Shown here: positions 25,791 through 34,093 of the stretch, piece after piece
Position numbering within the stretch: the first letter of the stretch is position 1
How the letters are laid out: each line of letters opens with the position of its first letter
Assembly (NCBI GenBank): GCA_964619535.1
Contig: CAZUEX010000007.1
Span: forward strand, 62,001 to 126,000
Source of the DNA: Leptonema sp964619535
GTDB lineage: Bacteria > Spirochaetota > Leptospiria > Leptospirales > Leptonemataceae
Length of the DNA: 64,000 nucleotides
Reading direction: 5' to 3'
Translations under genes and position numbers: made by a program
Notes under the pieces: model-generated
The model's database searches: none
Told to the model about the DNA's origin: nothing
What the model saw: the letters and a program-made list of their open reading frames with translations, nothing else

Positions 25791-27485
25791 ATGTCGGTTA
25801 CGAACCAGGCTATCGGAGTCGGGCTGCGAACCCGTCACTTTGCCGATCTGCTAAAACGGCCGAAGACGTGCATCGAATGGTTCGAGGCCATCTCCGAGAA
25901 CTTCATGAACAGCAAAGGCCGGCCTCTTCAGGTCCTTGAGACGGTGCGGCGCGATTATCCCGTCGCCTTGCACGGTGTTTCCCTGTCCATAGCCTCCACA
26001 GATGGCCTGGATGTGTCGTATCTGAGGAGCCTGGCAGACCTCGTCGACAGGATTGATCCCTTCCTGGTATCGGACCATCTCTGTTTCAGCAGATACAGAA
26101 GGCATTACCTGCATGACCTGCTTCCCTTTCCGCTGACCGAGCGTGCGCTGGACGTCGTAAGCCACAATGTCGATCGTGTACAGTCCTTTCTCGGAAGGCG
26201 CCTGGCCCTTGAAAATGCTTCTGTCTATGTTGACTATCCCTCTTCCGAGATGTCTGAGGCGGAGTTTATGCGCCGTCTGATTCAGCGTACCGGCTGTGGC
26301 ATCCTGCTTGATCTGAATAACCTCTACGTAAACCGGCGCAATACGGGAGCCGATCCGTCCGAGTATTTCGAAAAACTGCCGCCTGACTCCATTTTGCAGA
26401 TGCACCTGGCCGGCTATTCGGATCCTGGAAAGTTCTATTTTGACACCCATTCTGCCCCTGTGTATGATCCAGTTTGGGATCTTTTTCGCCAGGCTGCGGC
26501 GCTTTATCCCTCTGTGCCGGTTTGCATTGAATGGGATGAGAACATACCCGAGTTCGCGGTGCTGGAACAGGAAGTGAAAAAGGCGGCCCGGATCCGTCAG
26601 GCCATCACCGCACAGAACGGAGTCGGTTCGTGGACAGCGCGGCAGGAACAGACGTTCCAGCAAAATCGGGCGGTCGATTTTGACAATGTGCCCTTCGATC
26701 AAGAACTGGATGCCCTGCAGAAAGGCTTCTGCGATCTGCTGCACAGCGGACAGCCCAGCCTGAACACGGCCTTTCGTCCTGCAGGAGAACTTGAAGAAGA
26801 AGAGGCTCTGCTCCTTTATGCCTCGGGTTATGTGGCAAGACGGGAAGATGCCCTACGCGAGAATTATCGAAGCACTCTGTATCTGCTCGGTGCGCCGCTC
26901 TTTTATGATGTGGCCCATGGCTATCTTGATGCTGTTCTCAGTACCGACTACGATCTGAATCGATACGGGCGTTCCTTTCCAGAATTCCTTGGAAGATGCC
27001 CGGGCAGCCTGCTGGCCATAGGGAGTCGATGTGCGCAGATCGATCGTGCCTTTGTCGATGCTTTGCATGAGCCAGCGGGGCAGAGGGCTGCCGATCGCCT
27101 GCAACTGGATGGCAGCGACGTTCGATTGATTTTCAATCCATCTCTGGTCCTGCTGGAGCTGGATGTGCCCGCATACGATCTCTGGAAACAGGGAATCGGA
27201 AAAAGAGACGAGGCCGCCATGACCGGACCGGCTATCGACGAAGAAGAGGCCAGTCGTCGCTTACAGGGTGGCCCGGAGTTCCTTCTTGTTTACCGAAGAG
27301 AGGAAGGTGTTTTCTTTCTGGTTGTGCAGGAATGGCAGTTTCGACTCTTGCAGGCCCTCCAGGACCACACCCTGCTTTCTGCTGTGGAACTTCATGAAGG
27401 GCAGATTCCCGGTCCTTTTGAGCTGGGTGGCTTCTTTCGCGCCTTGATGAATGAGGCCGTAATCGTTGACCTTCAGCGCATCTGA
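25791..27485 (+). CDS. Fused MNIO (DUF692) maturase and DUF2063 partner (BufB-BufC)
   Basis: One 564-residue chain holds both bufferin maturation proteins. Residues 1-270 are a DUF692/MNIO TIM barrel with candidate iron ligands His61 (ALHGVS), Asp95-His96 (SDHLCFS), Glu141 (LENAS), Asp174 and Asn177 (LLDLNNLYVN), His205 (MHLAGYS), His220 (FDTH), Asp226 (VYDPVW) and Glu247 (CIEWDE). Residues about 305-400 are the N-terminal part of DUF2063, the substrate-recruiting partner (LLYASGYVARREDALRENY, FYDVAHGYL), and 435-564 its C-terminal domain. In most loci these are two adjacent genes. The ATG at 25791 was chosen because it gives the normal MNIO start; a TTG 16 codons upstream lies in the terminator. 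The 3' end overlaps the convergent symporter gene by 13 bases. Confidence 0.88.
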   Translation: MSVTNQAIGVGLRTRHFADLLKRPKTCIEWFEAISENFMNSKGRPLQVLETVRRDYPVALHGVSLSIASTDGLDVSYLRSLADLVDRIDPFLVSDHLCFSRYRRHYLHDLLPFPLTERALDVVSHNVDRVQSFLGRRLALENASVYVDYPSSEMSEAEFMRRLIQRTGCGILLDLNNLYVNRRNTGADPSEYFEKLPPDSILQMHLAGYSDPGKFYFDTHSAPVYDPVWDLFRQAAALYPSVPVCIEWDENIPEFAVLEQEVKKAARIRQAITAQNGVGSWTARQEQTFQQNRAVDFDNVPFDQELDALQKGFCDLLHSGQPSLNTAFRPAGELEEEEALLLYASGYVARREDALRENYRSTLYLLGAPLFYDVAHGYLDAVLSTDYDLNRYGRSFPEFLGRCPGSLLAIGSRCAQIDRAFVDALHEPAGQRAADRLQLDGSDVRLIFNPSLVLLELDVPAYDLWKQGIGKRDEAAMTGPAIDEEEASRRLQGGPEFLLVYRREEGVFFLVVQEWQFRLLQALQDHTLLSAVELHEGQIPGPFELGGFFRALMNEAVIVDLQRI

Positions 27486-28756
27486 AGACGTCTGAGGACG
27501 ATTAACAGCAGAACGAGTATTGCCGCCAGTGTGAGCATGAATAACAGCATGGCGGACGGTGGCAGTTTTACCGTAAGACCCGGGAACACAAAAAGGGACA
27601 GAAGACCTCCTCCAATAAAGGGACCCGAAAAAGGGGCAGCCAGTCCATAGATCTGTACCGGTCGAACGGGCAGGGTCTGACGCAAAGAGCGCAGCAGTGT
27701 CAGTCCAACGGCTGTTGTACCCGTTGACATTCCGAAGTTGATCAGCGCAAGATCCGGATACTCAGGTGTATAGCGAGGAGCGGCAAATAGATGCAGCAGG
27801 ATGGCTAACACAAATCCGCCTGCACAGAGCAGCAGAAACAGGCCTGCATTGTCTTGAATCGTTTGCAAAGAGACGGTGGCCACCGCAGACAGGATCAAAG
27901 CCTCCAGAACCAGCCTGTGAAAGGTCCGTATGGCCTTCAGATTTAGAACAGGTCGTAGCAGTCGTTTTACGGGATGGGCCGTAATGATTACGAAGAAGAA
28001 CAGCGGCAGATCCCGGATGCCGGCATAGAGCTGTGCCCCTGCTTCCACTATGAGATAGGCCAGGAACACAGGAATAAAGGGAATAAGAAACGAAAGAAAA
28101 AGGCTCTGTTCTTCGTCCCCGAAATCCATAGACTGCCCTGGCTTTTCCGGTTCCGTTGCATCGACGGTGCTGCACGGAAACCGGTGTTTTCCGTACTCTG
28201 GAAACGTCCGATGAAAGGCCAGGAGCAGGAGGCCTGCAGCAAGGCCGCCAAAGATGCCTGCCGTCGCTGCGGCCACGGCCAGGTCTGCGGCAGCCCTGTT
28301 CCCCAGAGGCTCTGCCACCGCATAGAAGGCCGAAGCAGCGCCATGGCCTCCTATAAAAGAGAGCTCGATGATGTGGGCAAACAGTCGGTCCTTTACGGTA
28401 TCGGTAAAGAGAAGAACGACGGTATAACCCCAGGCAAGCTGCAGTATGGCAATGAGCCACACATAAAGGGTTTGAGAGACAACGGCCGCTCCGATCCGTC
28501 GCGAGCCGTGCACCGGTTCAAGAATGATGGCCGAGAACAGAAAAGAAATCAGAAAGGCCGCCCATCCCTGCATGTTCTCGTAATAGTCGAGGGGCAGGAT
28601 GCCTGGCTGCCCTGCCACCTGGGGGCCGAGTAGCAGAAGGACCGTGCCTGCGATCAGAGAAGGAGGAAGCAGCAGTCGCTTCAGCCATGGTATTCTGTGA
28701 TTCAGGAACCATGCCAGAAGATAGACCGTAACAACCGTTCCCAGAAGACCGATCAA
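27473..28756 (-). CDS. Sodium/glutamate symporter-like membrane protein (GltS family)
   Basis: A 427-residue inner-membrane carrier with about ten to twelve hydrophobic helices in two inverted halves. The first half has the family-type re-entrant segment SFIGGHGAASAFYAVAEPLGN, resembling the GGHGT motif of GltS, followed by LAVAAATAGIFGGLAAG; the second half has INFGMSTGTTAVGLTLL near residue 345. Both are consistent with Na+-coupled dicarboxylic amino-acid uptake, although the exact substrate may differ. The start overlaps the stop of the anchored repeat protein gene upstream by four bases (ATGA), so the pair is one transcription unit. Convergent with the bufferin maturase, overlapping it by 13 bases. 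Confidence 0.72.
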   Translation of the reverse strand: MIGLLGTVVTVYLLAWFLNHRIPWLKRLLLPPSLIAGTVLLLLGPQVAGQPGILPLDYYENMQGWAAFLISFLFSAIILEPVHGSRRIGAAVVSQTLYVWLIAILQLAWGYTVVLLFTDTVKDRLFAHIIELSFIGGHGAASAFYAVAEPLGNRAAADLAVAAATAGIFGGLAAGLLLLAFHRTFPEYGKHRFPCSTVDATEPEKPGQSMDFGDEEQSLFLSFLIPFIPVFLAYLIVEAGAQLYAGIRDLPLFFFVIITAHPVKRLLRPVLNLKAIRTFHRLVLEALILSAVATVSLQTIQDNAGLFLLLCAGGFVLAILLHLFAAPRYTPEYPDLALINFGMSTGTTAVGLTLLRSLRQTLPVRPVQIYGLAAPFSGPFIGGGLLSLFVFPGLTVKLPPSAMLLFMLTLAAILVLLLIVLRRLQMR

Positions 28757-31038
28757 TCTCCGCTCCGGCTCATCATAAATTTTTCGAGATAATCGGTAAT
28801 GTCCTGGATGTTGCGGTTTACCATGCGGCGGAATTCAGGTGGGATGTTCTGACTCTTGATGACGCGATAGTAGTTCAGAGCGCTTTTCAGCATCTTACGT
28901 CGGGCAAACTCCTGTGCCTTGATCAGCATAGGCTTGTACTTATAATACACGAATTCCATCGTATGGTAGTCACGACTCAGTTTAAACGAGTCAGGAATCT
29001 TTGAGAAGTCATAGGTCAGTGTCAGAAAGGGAGCATCATCCTCGTCAGGGGGCTTCAGCTCGAGTACGCCGCGAATCTCCTGCACCGGACCACGCTCTTC
29101 GGGCAGCTCGGGCATTTCGGGGATATCGGCGGCCTCCACGCCCTCGCCAAAAGACTCTTCATGGGTTTTTGCCTCAGCGTCGACCGGAAGAGGCTCGTCT
29201 TCTGGCCCGGGCTTCTCGGCCGTCTCTGGCATACCTTCTGCCGGGCCGCCTGACACGCCAGGGGCAGGAAGAGGCTCTGTGATCGTCTCTGCATCGGGCA
29301 GGTTCAGTGGCACAGGGGGAGGCTGTACGAGCTCGACCTTTGAGGCTGCCTCCTCCGTCCTGTCTGCTTCTTTTTCGAGAGGAGGGGGCTGCGCCGGAAG
29401 ATCATCGGCTTCAGGAAGCTGTAAAGGATCCAGGGCTGGCGGCACGATTTCAGTGCGGCTTTCCACGGCACTGTCCGATACCGAAGGGCTGTCATAGTCT
29501 GCTTCGGGTAACTCCAGGGCCGGCAGGTCTTCCGGAGCAGGGGCCGCGCCTGAAGACGTTTCGCTGTGAATCTGGTCTACAAGGGAATGCGCCTCTTCCA
29601 GGGCACCGTCCAGCGGATGCATATCTGCCTCGGGCAGTCCAACCGGCTCCACTGGAGGGGAGGTGTCCTGGTAGGGGAAGGGACTGACAAAGACATCGAG
29701 ATCGGGCAGCGGGCTGATCGAACGCTGTTCCAGCAGCTTTTTGCGGTCTTCATGCCGTTTCCAGGACTGCAGGAACTCATCTCGCTCTTTAAAAAGGTCA
29801 GCCTTGCGGCGGTCTTCGTGAGACCTGCGGTCGATGCGGTCATCGGCATCGTCTTCTGGTCGTCTGCGCTCCTCACCGGAACGCCGATCGGTCAGTGGAA
29901 GTTGACTGTATTTCTTCCACTGTTCTTCAAAGTCCTCATCCGTGCGACCGTCTGTAATCAGCCGACCCTGCTCATCGAACTTGAATTCATCACGGGCATG
30001 ACGAAAGTAGTCGGCCGGCCCGGTTGTGACTCCAGGCCCGACGGGTGGAGCCTGGGGGTAGATCGTAATGCCCGGGACGCCCTCGTCGGGATCTCCGGGC
30101 AGGCTTACCGGCGGAGGAGCGACGTAGAGACGCCTGCGAGCAGAGGGCGCCTGTGGCGTTCCTGGCTGCGGGGCCTGCGGCATGTCCGGCTGCGGGGCCT
30201 GCGGCATTCCTGGCTGCGTAGCCTGTGGCATGTCCGGCCGTGGGGCCTGTGGCATGTCCGGCTGCGTAGCCTGTGGCATGTCCGGCCGTGGGGCCTGTGG
30301 CGTTCCTGGCTGTGGGGCCTGCGGCATTCCCGGCTGCGCTGCCTGTGGCGTGCCCGGCTCCTGCTGCCTGAGCGCATTGACGATGTCCTGTGACAGGGAC
30401 TCAGAGATCTTGCGCAGTCCTTCGCTCAGGCTTTCCAGGGCCAGGGCCTGTGATGTGAGCGGAATGATGATTTCAGGGAAGGTGATCGGTTCATCTTCAT
30501 CGCCGTCCAGGCCTTCCATCCAGCGGCGAATGTCCTCAATGTTGGTGCGGATCTTGCGGTTGATCTCTTCGTTGTCGATGCGTCGATCGACCCTTTCATA
30601 GAGGTGAAGGGCCTCTTCTGCCAGCTGTTGCTCTACAAACTGCTCGGCGCTTTGCAGCGGGCGGCGATGAAAGGCATGGGGAGAGGACCGGGGAATGATC
30701 TGATCGGTGCTAAAAGAAACCTTCAGCGGCTTCTTTTTTCGCTGTATCTCTTTGCGCAGGTCTTCGGCTGCCTCTCGGGCAGACTTATCTTTCGTTTCGA
30801 CGACGTCCGGGGCGATTGTATCCGGGGCCTTTGACAGGAAATCCCGGAGTTTTTCAACATCCGAGGCCTTAACATCGACAACCGGGGCTCGTTCTCGTCG
30901 CTCCGGCAATTCCGGACTGGAACGGGGGCCATCTCCGTCCGGTTCCCTTTTTTCGGGAGTAGAAGGGCGCGAAGAGGCCGTCCAGTACACGGTACCGGCG
31001 GCCAGGGAGCCAAGAAGCAGTAAAAGCAGCCATTCCAT
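28753..31038 (-). CDS. Membrane-anchored Pro/Glu-rich repeat protein, unknown function
   Basis: No family recognised. The 761-residue protein has one N-terminal membrane helix (MEWLLLLLLGSLAAGTVYW), a charged region, a helical part about residues 120-220, an eight-residue repeat array (about 225-297), a Gly/Pro linker, an Arg-rich block with DRRSGEERRR and DRRSHEDRR, a long acidic Pro-rich region in which LPEAD/LPDAE recurs four times (GLPEADM, ELPEADY, QLPEADD, NLPDAET), and a folded C terminus (about 660-761) with EFVYYKYKPMLIKAQEFARRK and YYRVIKSQNIPPEFRRMVNRNIQDI. The helix would place the body on one membrane side, probably cytoplasmic by charge. It is the first gene of a unit with the GltS-like carrier, and is divergent from the RNA methylase gene. 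Confidence 0.7.
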   Translation of the reverse strand: MEWLLLLLLGSLAAGTVYWTASSRPSTPEKREPDGDGPRSSPELPERRERAPVVDVKASDVEKLRDFLSKAPDTIAPDVVETKDKSAREAAEDLRKEIQRKKKPLKVSFSTDQIIPRSSPHAFHRRPLQSAEQFVEQQLAEEALHLYERVDRRIDNEEINRKIRTNIEDIRRWMEGLDGDEDEPITFPEIIIPLTSQALALESLSEGLRKISESLSQDIVNALRQQEPGTPQAAQPGMPQAPQPGTPQAPRPDMPQATQPDMPQAPRPDMPQATQPGMPQAPQPDMPQAPQPGTPQAPSARRRLYVAPPPVSLPGDPDEGVPGITIYPQAPPVGPGVTTGPADYFRHARDEFKFDEQGRLITDGRTDEDFEEQWKKYSQLPLTDRRSGEERRRPEDDADDRIDRRSHEDRRKADLFKERDEFLQSWKRHEDRKKLLEQRSISPLPDLDVFVSPFPYQDTSPPVEPVGLPEADMHPLDGALEEAHSLVDQIHSETSSGAAPAPEDLPALELPEADYDSPSVSDSAVESRTEIVPPALDPLQLPEADDLPAQPPPLEKEADRTEEAASKVELVQPPPVPLNLPDAETITEPLPAPGVSGGPAEGMPETAEKPGPEDEPLPVDAEAKTHEESFGEGVEAADIPEMPELPEERGPVQEIRGVLELKPPDEDDAPFLTLTYDFSKIPDSFKLSRDYHTMEFVYYKYKPMLIKAQEFARRKMLKSALNYYRVIKSQNIPPEFRRMVNRNIQDITDYLEKFMMSRSGD
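30148..30363 (-). repeat. 24-base tandem repeats encoding an eight-residue unit
   Basis: About nine copies of a 24-base unit encode Q-A-[PTA]-[QR]-P-[GD]-[MT]-P in tandem inside the anchored repeat protein. Third-position and some second-position changes alternate between copies (GMP, GTP, DMP; QAP, QAT), suggesting past duplication of blocks of two units. Such arrays change copy number by slippage, giving variable linker length. Confidence 0.85.
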
Positions 31039-31136
31039 CGGTGTTGCCCGTAAGACCTCTTTTTAAAGAAAGGGCATACTGGTATTATAAGATCGTCAGA
31101 TGGAATCGGCGAATTGAACGCATGCAGGAAGGGAAT

Positions 31137-32498
31137 ATGTCGGCACTGGTAGAACGCTTGAATGCAAAACTGGAAGGAGAGCTGTTTCATGCAGAGAGAT
31201 CGTATGGTGTGCCCTTCTGCCTTCCTGGTGACCGAGTTTCCTACAGGATCTTTGGCCGTGGAAAACGCAGGCGCCTGATCGTAGACGAGGTGGAGCATGG
31301 GCCGGCCCGAAGACAGGAGCCCTTCTGTTCGCATTTTGGGCGCTGCGGTGGCTGTCGTGGGCAGCATCTTACGCTGGAAGAGCAATTCGAAGCAAAGGCC
31401 GGGCCCTATAACCAGGCAATGGAGGCTCTCTGTGGCATCCGTCCTGTGCAGCTTTTGCCGGAGCGATCCAGACGGTATCGGAACCGGATGGATTTCGTGG
31501 TAGAGGGCTCTGTTGTCGGGCTTCGGCCGGCCGGCGATTATCGACGCTTCGAAGACATTGAATCCTGTCATATTCAACGACAGAGGGCCGATGAAATCCT
31601 GTCGCTTGTTCGAGGTCTTGTAAAAAAATATCCCACTCTGCCTTTCGTACGTCGCGAAAAGACGGGCATCTTGAAGTACGTGACGATTCGCGAAGGCCAG
31701 CGCAGTGGCGCTGTCATTCTTACGATCTGCGAAGGACATGCAGACGATGAAGCGTATCTGGCCTTTGTCAGGGATCTGTCGGCGGCCCTGTCTGATTACG
31801 AAAAAGAAAAGGGGTATCTCTTTTCGCTTTTTGCCGGCGAGGTAGGCCCGTTATCCGAGGTCTCTGCCGTGCCCGGGTCAAAGCTGCTTCAGGGTAAGCC
31901 CTTCTTCGAGGAATCCCTGGGGCCTCTTAATTTTCAGGTTCCTCCGGATGCCTTTTTCCAGCCCAATCCAGAGGGCTTCTTTCGGTTATTCGAAACGGCC
32001 CTGCAGGCCCTTCGTCCCCTGTGGCAGGGAGGGACCGTCATCGATCTTTACTGTGGATCGGCAGCCCTGTCTCTCGTTTTAACCGAGGTCCTGTCCGGTG
32101 TAAGGGGATTGTATGGAGCGGATTTTTCCGCCTCTGGCATTGAGCTCGGTCGTCGAAACATCGAAGCCTATCTGCAAGACAAAGAGCCGTTTCCGTATGA
32201 TCTGCAGGCCCGGGATCTGAATCGAGGCGTCGAATTTCCGGAGGCCGACCTTGTGTTGCTCGATCCTCCACGGGCCGGGCTGTCTCCGGGCGTGATTCGC
32301 TGGTTGAACGAGCGTCGTCCGGCGCCGGTGCTGCTTTATATCTCCTGCAATCCATCGGCCCAGGTAGAGAACCTGAAGGACCTCCAGGATGCCTATGAGC
32401 CCATCTTTGCAGCCGTAACGGATCCCTTTCCGCAGACCACACACCTCGAATCGGCCGTTCTGCTGCAACGAAAGAGCCGGACGGATCTGCCCTCCTGA
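31137..32498 (+). CDS. Class I SAM-dependent RNA uridine-5-methyltransferase (TrmA/RlmD family)
   Basis: A 453-residue methylase of the TrmA/RumA group that makes 5-methyluridine in tRNA or 23S rRNA. A TRAM-like beta domain (FCLPGDRVSYRIFGRGKRR) is followed by an iron-sulfur Cys motif CSHFGRCGGC near residue 65. The Rossmann methylase part shows DLYCGSAALSLVL, DLVLLDPPRAGLSP and the catalytic cysteine motif YISCNPSAQVENL. The third GGCRGQ residue pattern is that of the family. The ATG at 31137 is used because AGGAAGGG precedes it by six bases; longer frames reach 31041. It is divergent from the anchored repeat protein gene. Which uridine is modified cannot be told. Confidence 0.87.
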   Translation: MSALVERLNAKLEGELFHAERSYGVPFCLPGDRVSYRIFGRGKRRRLIVDEVEHGPARRQEPFCSHFGRCGGCRGQHLTLEEQFEAKAGPYNQAMEALCGIRPVQLLPERSRRYRNRMDFVVEGSVVGLRPAGDYRRFEDIESCHIQRQRADEILSLVRGLVKKYPTLPFVRREKTGILKYVTIREGQRSGAVILTICEGHADDEAYLAFVRDLSAALSDYEKEKGYLFSLFAGEVGPLSEVSAVPGSKLLQGKPFFEESLGPLNFQVPPDAFFQPNPEGFFRLFETALQALRPLWQGGTVIDLYCGSAALSLVLTEVLSGVRGLYGADFSASGIELGRRNIEAYLQDKEPFPYDLQARDLNRGVEFPEADLVLLDPPRAGLSPGVIRWLNERRPAPVLLYISCNPSAQVENLKDLQDAYEPIFAAVTDPFPQTTHLESAVLLQRKSRTDLPS

Positions 32499-32511
32499 AT
32501 TCTGCCACATC

Positions 32512-32526
32512 CTGTCATTGTGACAG
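32512..32526. promoter_or_regulatory. Perfect inverted repeat upstream of hsp20
   Basis: CTGTCA, TTG, TGACAG forms a perfect dyad with a three-base centre, about 105 bases before the Hsp20 ATG and just after the methylase stop. It does not match the CIRCE element. It could be an operator for a repressor of the heat-shock gene; too short to be a terminator and without a T run. Confidence 0.35.
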
Positions 32527-32629
32527 AAGGCCTTTCACGGTTTGCCGGATTTTCGGCCCTTGCTGCGGGCTCTGCCCGGCACGCATCTTGCTAAGTATTC
32601 TATGCAGCAAGGCTGCACAGGAGGAAACG

Positions 32630-33025
32630 ATGACAGCAACAGTGGAAAGGACTGAGGAAAGAAAGGATCAGGAGGCAAAAGAGCGTCGACAGGTCTATAC
32701 CCCTGCCGTCGACATCTTTGAAAACGACAGCAGCTTTATCCTGTATGCTGACATCCCCGGGGCGGATGAGCAGTCGGTGGACATCACCCTCGAAAAGGAT
32801 GTTCTGACCATCGAGGCTCGGGTAAACGAAGAGCTCCCTGTTGGCTCCAAACTGCGTTATGCGGAGTACGGTATAGGAGATTATCGGCGATCGTTTACCC
32901 TCGGGGATCGCATCGACCGGGACAGGATTGAGGCCACGGTGAAAAACGGTGTGCTGAAGCTTGTGCTTCCCCGAACCGAGCCGGCCATGCGAAAGATCCC
33001 CGTTCGCAGTGAGGAAACGGATTGA
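32630..33025 (+). CDS. Small heat-shock protein, Hsp20 family
   Basis: A 131-residue chaperone that holds unfolding proteins in the cytoplasm. The alpha-crystallin domain spans about residues 22-120: PAVDIFENDSSFILYADIPGADEQSVDI, ISLE-type strand VLTIEAR, AEYGIGDYRRSFTLGDRID and the family-defining A-x-x-x-N-G-V-L signature ATVKNGVLKLVLPR. The short C-terminal tail has RKIPV, an I-x-V type anchor with IPV that docks neighbouring subunits. The ATG at 32630 follows AGGAGGAAACG, an excellent binding site. It is 12 bases ahead of an inverted repeat and 55 bases ahead of the HtrA protease gene, so the two stress genes may be co-expressed. Confidence 0.93.
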   Translation: MTATVERTEERKDQEAKERRQVYTPAVDIFENDSSFILYADIPGADEQSVDITLEKDVLTIEARVNEELPVGSKLRYAEYGIGDYRRSFTLGDRIDRDRIEATVKNGVLKLVLPRTEPAMRKIPVRSEETD

Positions 33026-33037
33026 GATGGCGGTGAC

Positions 33038-33067
33038 GACCTGCTGTTTTTCTACTTGCAGCAGGTC
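33038..33067. repeat. Nine-pair stem-loop between hsp20 and the protease gene
   Basis: GACCTGCTG at 33038-33046 and CAGCAGGTC at 33059-33067 are exact reverse complements with a 12-base loop rich in T. No T run follows the stem, so rho-independent termination is unlikely. It ends 13 bases before the protease ATG, thus it is in the mRNA leader of that gene and could affect translation or mRNA stability. Confidence 0.55.
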
Positions 33068-33080
33068 GATACTGTGAGCG

Positions 33081-34088
33081 ATGAAAGGCTTTCTTTTTTC
33101 GATCATTCTGTTGCTTGCAGGCAGCGCCTTATGGGCCGATCCGTTTCTGGCAGGCCGGGAATCTCCACTGAAAACGGAGCAAGATGCCTCGCAGGAATCG
33201 GTCCATCTGCTTCAGGACCGTCTTCGTAAGATTTATGAGCTGTACCGTTACTCGGTGGTCTTTATCAAGACGGATCGGCTTGATCCCGAAAGGGATGTAC
33301 CCGTTGGCCTTGGTTCCGGTATTGTCCTGAGCGATGAGGGATATATCTGCACGAATGCGCACGTGCTCAGCGGGGCAACAAGCGTTGAAGTCATCATCGA
33401 CAGAAAGGCCTATCCAGCACGGATCATCGGCGTGGACAATATGACCGATCTGGCCCTTTTGAAGATCGATGCCAGCATTCCGCGAAAGCAGAACAAGTTT
33501 GTTCCCGTCTATGCCGGAGACTCGGATCGTGTGCGGGTGGGAGACTTTGCTCTGGCTCTTGGCAATCCCTTCGGTCTTGATCGCAGTTTCAGTCTTGGCA
33601 TCATCAGTTCGGTTTCGCGAAGCGAGCTGGATGCTCCGGGTAACAATCACATTCAAACGGATGCAGCGATTCATCCGGGCAATTCTGGCGGCCCGCTGAT
33701 CAACATCGATGGCGAGGTCATCGGTATGAATCGCATGATCGTCTCTGACATTGGCGGAGGAATCGGCTTTGCCATCCCCTTTAACGACGTCCTGCATGTC
33801 ATGGAAGAGCTGCGTCGCCATGGAAAGGTGCAGCGTGGCTTCCTGGGGGTTCGTATCGCAAGAAACGGTGCCGTTGTAACCGACGTCATCGAAGGAAGCC
33901 CGGCACAGAAGGCCGGTATCGTCAAAGGCGATCTCATCTTCAGGGTCGATGGACAGAGGGTGAAAAACTACCGGGAGCTTATACGGGTTGTGGCCCCAAA
34001 ACGGGCCGGTGCAACAGTGGTGATCGAGCTTCTACGGGACGGAAAGCCCGTGAAAAAGGTGATCACCCTGGCAGAGCGGCCACAGTAA
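33081..34088 (+). CDS. HtrA/Deg-family periplasmic serine protease with one PDZ domain
   Basis: A 335-residue quality-control protease. It begins with a signal peptide (MKGFLFSIILLLAGSALWA, cleavage before DPF). The trypsin-like domain holds the triad His94 (CTNAHVLSG), Asp123 (DNMTDLALLK) and Ser202 (HPGNSGGPL), all present, so it should be active. One PDZ domain covers about residues 240-330: QRGFLGVRIARNG, GSPAQKAGIVKGDLIFRVDG, with carboxylate loop FLGV. Having a single PDZ is like DegS rather than DegP. It follows Hsp20, which supports a role in envelope stress. It ends six bases before the convergent HPPK-TPR gene. Confidence 0.92.
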   Translation: MKGFLFSIILLLAGSALWADPFLAGRESPLKTEQDASQESVHLLQDRLRKIYELYRYSVVFIKTDRLDPERDVPVGLGSGIVLSDEGYICTNAHVLSGATSVEVIIDRKAYPARIIGVDNMTDLALLKIDASIPRKQNKFVPVYAGDSDRVRVGDFALALGNPFGLDRSFSLGIISSVSRSELDAPGNNHIQTDAAIHPGNSGGPLINIDGEVIGMNRMIVSDIGGGIGFAIPFNDVLHVMEELRRHGKVQRGFLGVRIARNGAVVTDVIEGSPAQKAGIVKGDLIFRVDGQRVKNYRELIRVVAPKRAGATVVIELLRDGKPVKKVITLAERPQ

Positions 34089-34093
34089 CGGGT

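Noticed and set aside
30148..30363. CRISPR array
   Set aside because: The 24-base units are contiguous, keep the reading frame and encode an eight-residue repeat, with no spacers.
30723..31739. Minus-strand open frame running from the repeat protein into the RNA methylase
   Set aside because: It overlaps two well-supported genes in another frame and has no start context; the methylase's motifs lie on the plus strand.
32499..32629. CIRCE element upstream of hsp20
   Set aside because: No TTAGCACTC/GAGTGCTAA pair is present; only a different, shorter palindrome was found.
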